Source: Bordetella ansorpii | Lineage (GTDB): Bacteria; Pseudomonadota; Gammaproteobacteria; Burkholderiales; Burkholderiaceae_B | Direction: 5' to 3' | Assembly: GCF_900078315.1 (NCBI RefSeq) | Contig: NZ_FKBS01000029.1 | Location: 981,425 to 1,045,424, forward strand | DNA: 64,000 nucleotides | Part shown: piece after piece, positions 61,825-64,000 of the stretch | Position numbering within the stretch: the stretch's first letter is position 1 | Layout of the letters: every line of letters begins with the position of its first letter | Translations under genes and position numbers: made by a program | The notes under the pieces: model-generated | The model's database searches: none | Told to the model about the DNA's origin: nothing | What the model saw: only the letters and a program-made list of their open reading frames with translations

Positions 61825-61945
61825 TTCCCGCGCGCCTGTCCCGACAATACTCACAAGGGATTGCGCAATGACGGCACAAGCCCGTTGAACGGTCGGAAAG
61901 CGTTCTCTACACTGGGGCGACCCCTCACCTAGGAGCAATCCGCCC

Positions 61946-62494
61946 ATGAGCACCACCAAAATCGCCGTCCTGGTCGGCAGTCTGCGTTCCGGTTCCATCA
62001 ACCTGCGCCTGGCCCGGGCCATGGAAAAGCTGGCGCCCGAAGATGTCAGCGTCGAATTCGCGGACCTGAACCTACCCCTGTTCAATCAAGACCTGGAAAA
62101 CGATCTGCCGGCCGCGGTCGCCAAGCTGAAGACGCTCATCAGCCAGTCGCAGGGCGTGCTGTTCGTCACCCCCGAACACAACCGCTCGATCCCGGCCGCA
62201 CTGAAGAACGCCGTGGACTGGGGAACGCGTCCCTGGGGCCAGAACGTCTGGATGGGCAAGGCAGGCGGCATTGTCGGCACCTCGCCCAGCGCCGCGGGCT
62301 CGGCCATGGCGCAACAACACCTGCGCAACGTGCTGGCCGCCGAAGGCGTGAACGTGTTGACCACTCCCGAGGTGTTCCTGCAGATGAAGGAAGGCCTGAT
62401 CGACGACCAGTTCCAGATCACCAACGAAGACACGCGCAAGTTCCTGCAGGGCTGGATGGACCGCTATGTCGCCTGGGTGAAGAAGACAGCCTGA
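61946..62494 (+). CDS. NADPH-dependent FMN reductase (chromate/quinone reductase-like)
   Basis: 182 residues, flavodoxin-like fold: KIAVLVGSLRSGSINLRLAR (FMN-phosphate loop), VLFVTPEHNRSIPAALKNAV, DWGTRPWGQ and GGIVGTSPSAAGSAMAQQHL. Close to the ChrR/SsuE-type reductases that reduce quinones, azo dyes or chromate as an antioxidant defence. AGGAG precedes ATG 61946 by 10 bp. Divergent from the ABM gene; lies just before the DnaA-box array. Confidence 0.93.
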   Translation: MSTTKIAVLVGSLRSGSINLRLARAMEKLAPEDVSVEFADLNLPLFNQDLENDLPAAVAKLKTLISQSQGVLFVTPEHNRSIPAALKNAVDWGTRPWGQNVWMGKAGGIVGTSPSAAGSAMAQQHLRNVLAAEGVNVLTTPEVFLQMKEGLIDDQFQITNEDTRKFLQGWMDRYVAWVKKTA

Positions 62495-63337
62495 TGACAC
62501 CCCGCGGCGGGGAGGCAAGGGTCGCCCCCTATTTATCCCCGTCGCGTGTGGAAAACCCTGTGTCCAGTGGGGGGAACCCGGAGATTTTCCGTTACAGATC
62601 AATGGTCTGAGTTCCCTGGGCAAAAAAAGGTCAAGAACAGTAAAGGGTTTTCCACCGCAGATGTGGATAAGGCTGAGGACAGCCTGCGGGCAGATCGGGA
62701 AAGTCCTTGCGCTTCAAGCAGTTATAAATGGCGCGCAGAAACCGCGCAGTGGGGCTGCTATCCACAGGAGGGTGTCATAAAAGGCGTGCCCGTTCTCTTG
62801 AAAGCAGCTTATCCACCGGCGATGTGGACAAGCCTCTGCACAGCTATCTGACAAGCCCGAAAAAACTTTAAGGAACAGGGGCTTAGAGGAACTGGTTAAA
62901 TTCTTTCCGAAGCTTCCGGGCAGCCTCGGAAAAGCCCCGTCCAGACCTTCTTCCAGCACCGAGGCCGGGGTGGCGCTTTCTACTGCCCATCCCCAGGTCA
63001 TTTATCCACCGGTGTTGTGGACAAGCCTCTGCAAAGGTGTCTGACAAGGCCGAAAAGCCTTTTCCGGACAAGCACTTGGACGTGCTGGTCAAATTCTTTC
63101 CGTCATGTTTCCGAAGGCCTGACCCGGTGGTTCAGGAGGGCTGGGACCCGTTCGCGGCCCATACCGGCCCCTACCGGGTCTTCATCGCCGCCGGCGCTTA
63201 TCCACCGGCATTGTGGACAAGCCTCTGCACAGGTATCTGACAATTCAGAAAATCTTCGCAATAACAGGCACTTGGAAAGCGTGGTCAAAATATTGCCGCA
63301 ATATTTCCAATGTGCCCGAATTGCGCGGCGCTGCGGC
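62495..63337. other. Non-coding region with five paired DnaA-box-like modules (oriC-like)
   Basis: 843 bases with no supportable gene. Five modules each contain a nonamer like TTATCCACC and, 14 bp on, an inverted TGTGGACAA/TGTGGATAA: 62533+62547, 62648+62662, 62809+62823, 63002+63016, 63198+63212. A single CTATCCACA lies at 62758. The last three modules continue as 110-bp direct repeats (CAAGCCTCTGCA...CTGACAA) with periods 193 and 196. TGTGGATAA (62662) is a perfect E. coli DnaA box on the minus strand. This is the pattern of an origin or DnaA-binding region. Confidence 0.6.
62809..63307 (+). repeat. Three ~110-bp direct repeats within the DnaA-box array
   Basis: Copies at 62809, 63002 and 63198 begin TTATCCACCGG, continue TGTGGACAAGCCTCTGCA and TCTGACAA, then diverge but keep the shared order GG..AA..TGGT.AAATTCTTTCCG / TATTGCCGCAAT. 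The third ends in a perfect A/T-rich hairpin, AAATATTG-CCG-CAATATTT (63288-63306). Confidence 0.7.
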
Positions 63338-63547
63338 CTACTCTTCCAGCCGCATGCCGAGCTTGAGACCGACCTGCCAGTGCGCCACCTTGCCGTTCTC
63401 GATGTGGCCACGCACCTGGGTCACCTCGAACCAATCCAGGTTGCGCAGGGTTTTCGAGGCGCGCTCGATGGCCTGGGCAATGGCGTCGTCCGAGGACTTC
63501 GTGGACGAACCGACCAGTTCGATCTGCTTGTAGACGTGATTGGACAT
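63338..63547 (-). CDS. Dodecin (flavin-storage protein)
   Basis: 69 residues. MSNHVYKQIELVGSSTKSSD, AIAQAIERASKTLRNLDWFE and VTQVRGHIENGKVAHWQVGL fit the dodecin family: a small alpha/beta protein that forms a hollow dodecamer binding FMN or related flavins, with the ring-stacking Trp in NLDWFEV. Stores or buffers flavins in the cytosol. ATG 63547 gives the family length; the frame is open to 63661 but the extra residues are non-conserved. Confidence 0.93.
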   Translation of the reverse strand: MSNHVYKQIELVGSSTKSSDDAIAQAIERASKTLRNLDWFEVTQVRGHIENGKVAHWQVGLKLGMRLEE

Positions 63548-64000
63548 GGCTATGGCCTCCTGGCTGTACCAGCGCATTCCCGGCAGCGGAACGGTCCGCG
63601 CCGTCGGCCGGCTTGCGGTCACCAGCATGTCGCGTGCCTCCAGGAAATCCGGCCACCGCATCGAGCAGACGCGACCCCGATGAAGGGTCCGTGCTTCTTC
63701 ACGGCGCTCGGCAAGCGCAAGCGAATGACATTGGCGGCCCCTTCACGCCCTCGTTTCCAGGCTGCCGGCGGACTTTGCATTCCTTTGCAGTTGACATTTT
63801 GCAACGTTTTTCCCGGCTTTTGATTTTAAAAACCGACTCTTACCAGAGGGAAATAGGAGGCATAAATATCTAACACGCAGGCGATATGTAAAAATTTTGT
63901 TTACTCAAGATTGAAACATATGTCAAATAGCATCCAGCCTTTGTAAAGATGCGACCATTTGTAATTGGCTCATTCCGCCGTTTGCGAATGTCGCTGCCGC
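63548..64000. other. Right-edge non-coding region
   Basis: 453 bases upstream of dodecin with no supportable gene. The last 200 bases are A/T-rich, with GTAAA-N7-TTTAC (63888-63904) and AGGAGG at about 63855 that is not followed by a start codon. Any gene to the right begins beyond the window. Confidence 0.4.

Larger units (their letters stand above)
61616..61945. promoter_or_regulatory. Divergent regulatory region of the ABM and FMN-reductase genes
   Basis: 330 bases without a gene. It contains the sigma54 promoter (61677-61692), the NtrC-like site (61808-61824), and two inverted copies of TGCACCGCA (61697-61705 on the minus strand, 61766-61774 on the plus strand) that may be extra half-sites. 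AGGAG at 61931-61935 serves the FMN-reductase start. Confidence 0.6.

Noticed and set aside
62533-63220. CRISPR array
   Set aside because: Repeats are degenerate, spaced 115-196 bp and built from inverted nonamers; no cas genes are near.
63613-63873. Plus-strand frame of 86 codons near the right edge
   Set aside because: No ribosome site or family features; overlaps the upstream region of dodecin.

Overview
This 64 kb, GC-rich window reads as chromosomal DNA of a betaproteobacterium of the Alcaligenaceae (Bordetella/Achromobacter type). The reasons are two tripartite-tricarboxylate (Bug-type) binding proteins, two filamentous-haemagglutinin-like two-partner secretion (TPS) loci, and typical betaproteobacterial housekeeping genes (lysC, tilS, accA, cysS, lpxH, uppP, suhB, trmJ). 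The assignment rests on gene content only. Most genes between 26 and 61 kb lie on the minus strand.

Layout. 0-3.5 kb: minus-strand TPS locus 1 (TpsB transporter, then a TpsA exoprotein cut by the left edge). 3.7-5.3 kb: thiolase-like protein with a Zn-ribbon/OB partner, divergent from a LysR regulator. 6.6-12.9 kb: minus-strand operon encoding a three-part biotin-dependent acyl-CoA carboxylase, an ADP-forming acyl-CoA ligase and a Bug receptor, apparently capture, CoA-activation and carboxylation of an unidentified carboxylate. 13-25.4 kb: a methyltransferase, then TPS locus 2 with a 3,087-residue exoprotein. 25.5-30 kb: an orphan DGRHR-motif protein and an SOS-type operon (FAN1-like nuclease plus nuclease-helicase fusion) under a LexA-like box. 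30-31.6 kb: DUF4303 protein, YefM/YoeB toxin-antitoxin pair, tRNA-Ser. 31.7-39.8 kb: housekeeping genes. 40-46 kb: LysR, polar amino-acid ABC transporter, aminotransferase and RraA/HMG-aldolase-like protein, suggesting uptake and transamination-aldol cleavage of a 4-hydroxy amino acid. 46.3-54 kb: uppP, TerC/CBS protein, a divergent MqsRA-like pair, suhB, trmJ, and a Bug/IclR pair with twin operators. 54-60.4 kb: MscS channel and an imelysin/di-haem/DUF1513 periplasmic iron operon. 60.8-64 kb: a 45-residue gene, an ABM-domain membrane protein behind a sigma54-type promoter with an NtrC-like site, an FMN reductase, a five-module array of paired DnaA-box-like sequences, and dodecin.

The most notable features are the DnaA-box array (oriC-like or DnaA-titrating), the sigma54/NtrC-type promoter in front of the ABM protein, the LexA-box FAN1/nuclease-helicase operon, the two uncharacterised catabolic operons, the alpha-helical island and loss of the VRGY arginine in TPS locus 2, and the divergent MqsRA-like module.
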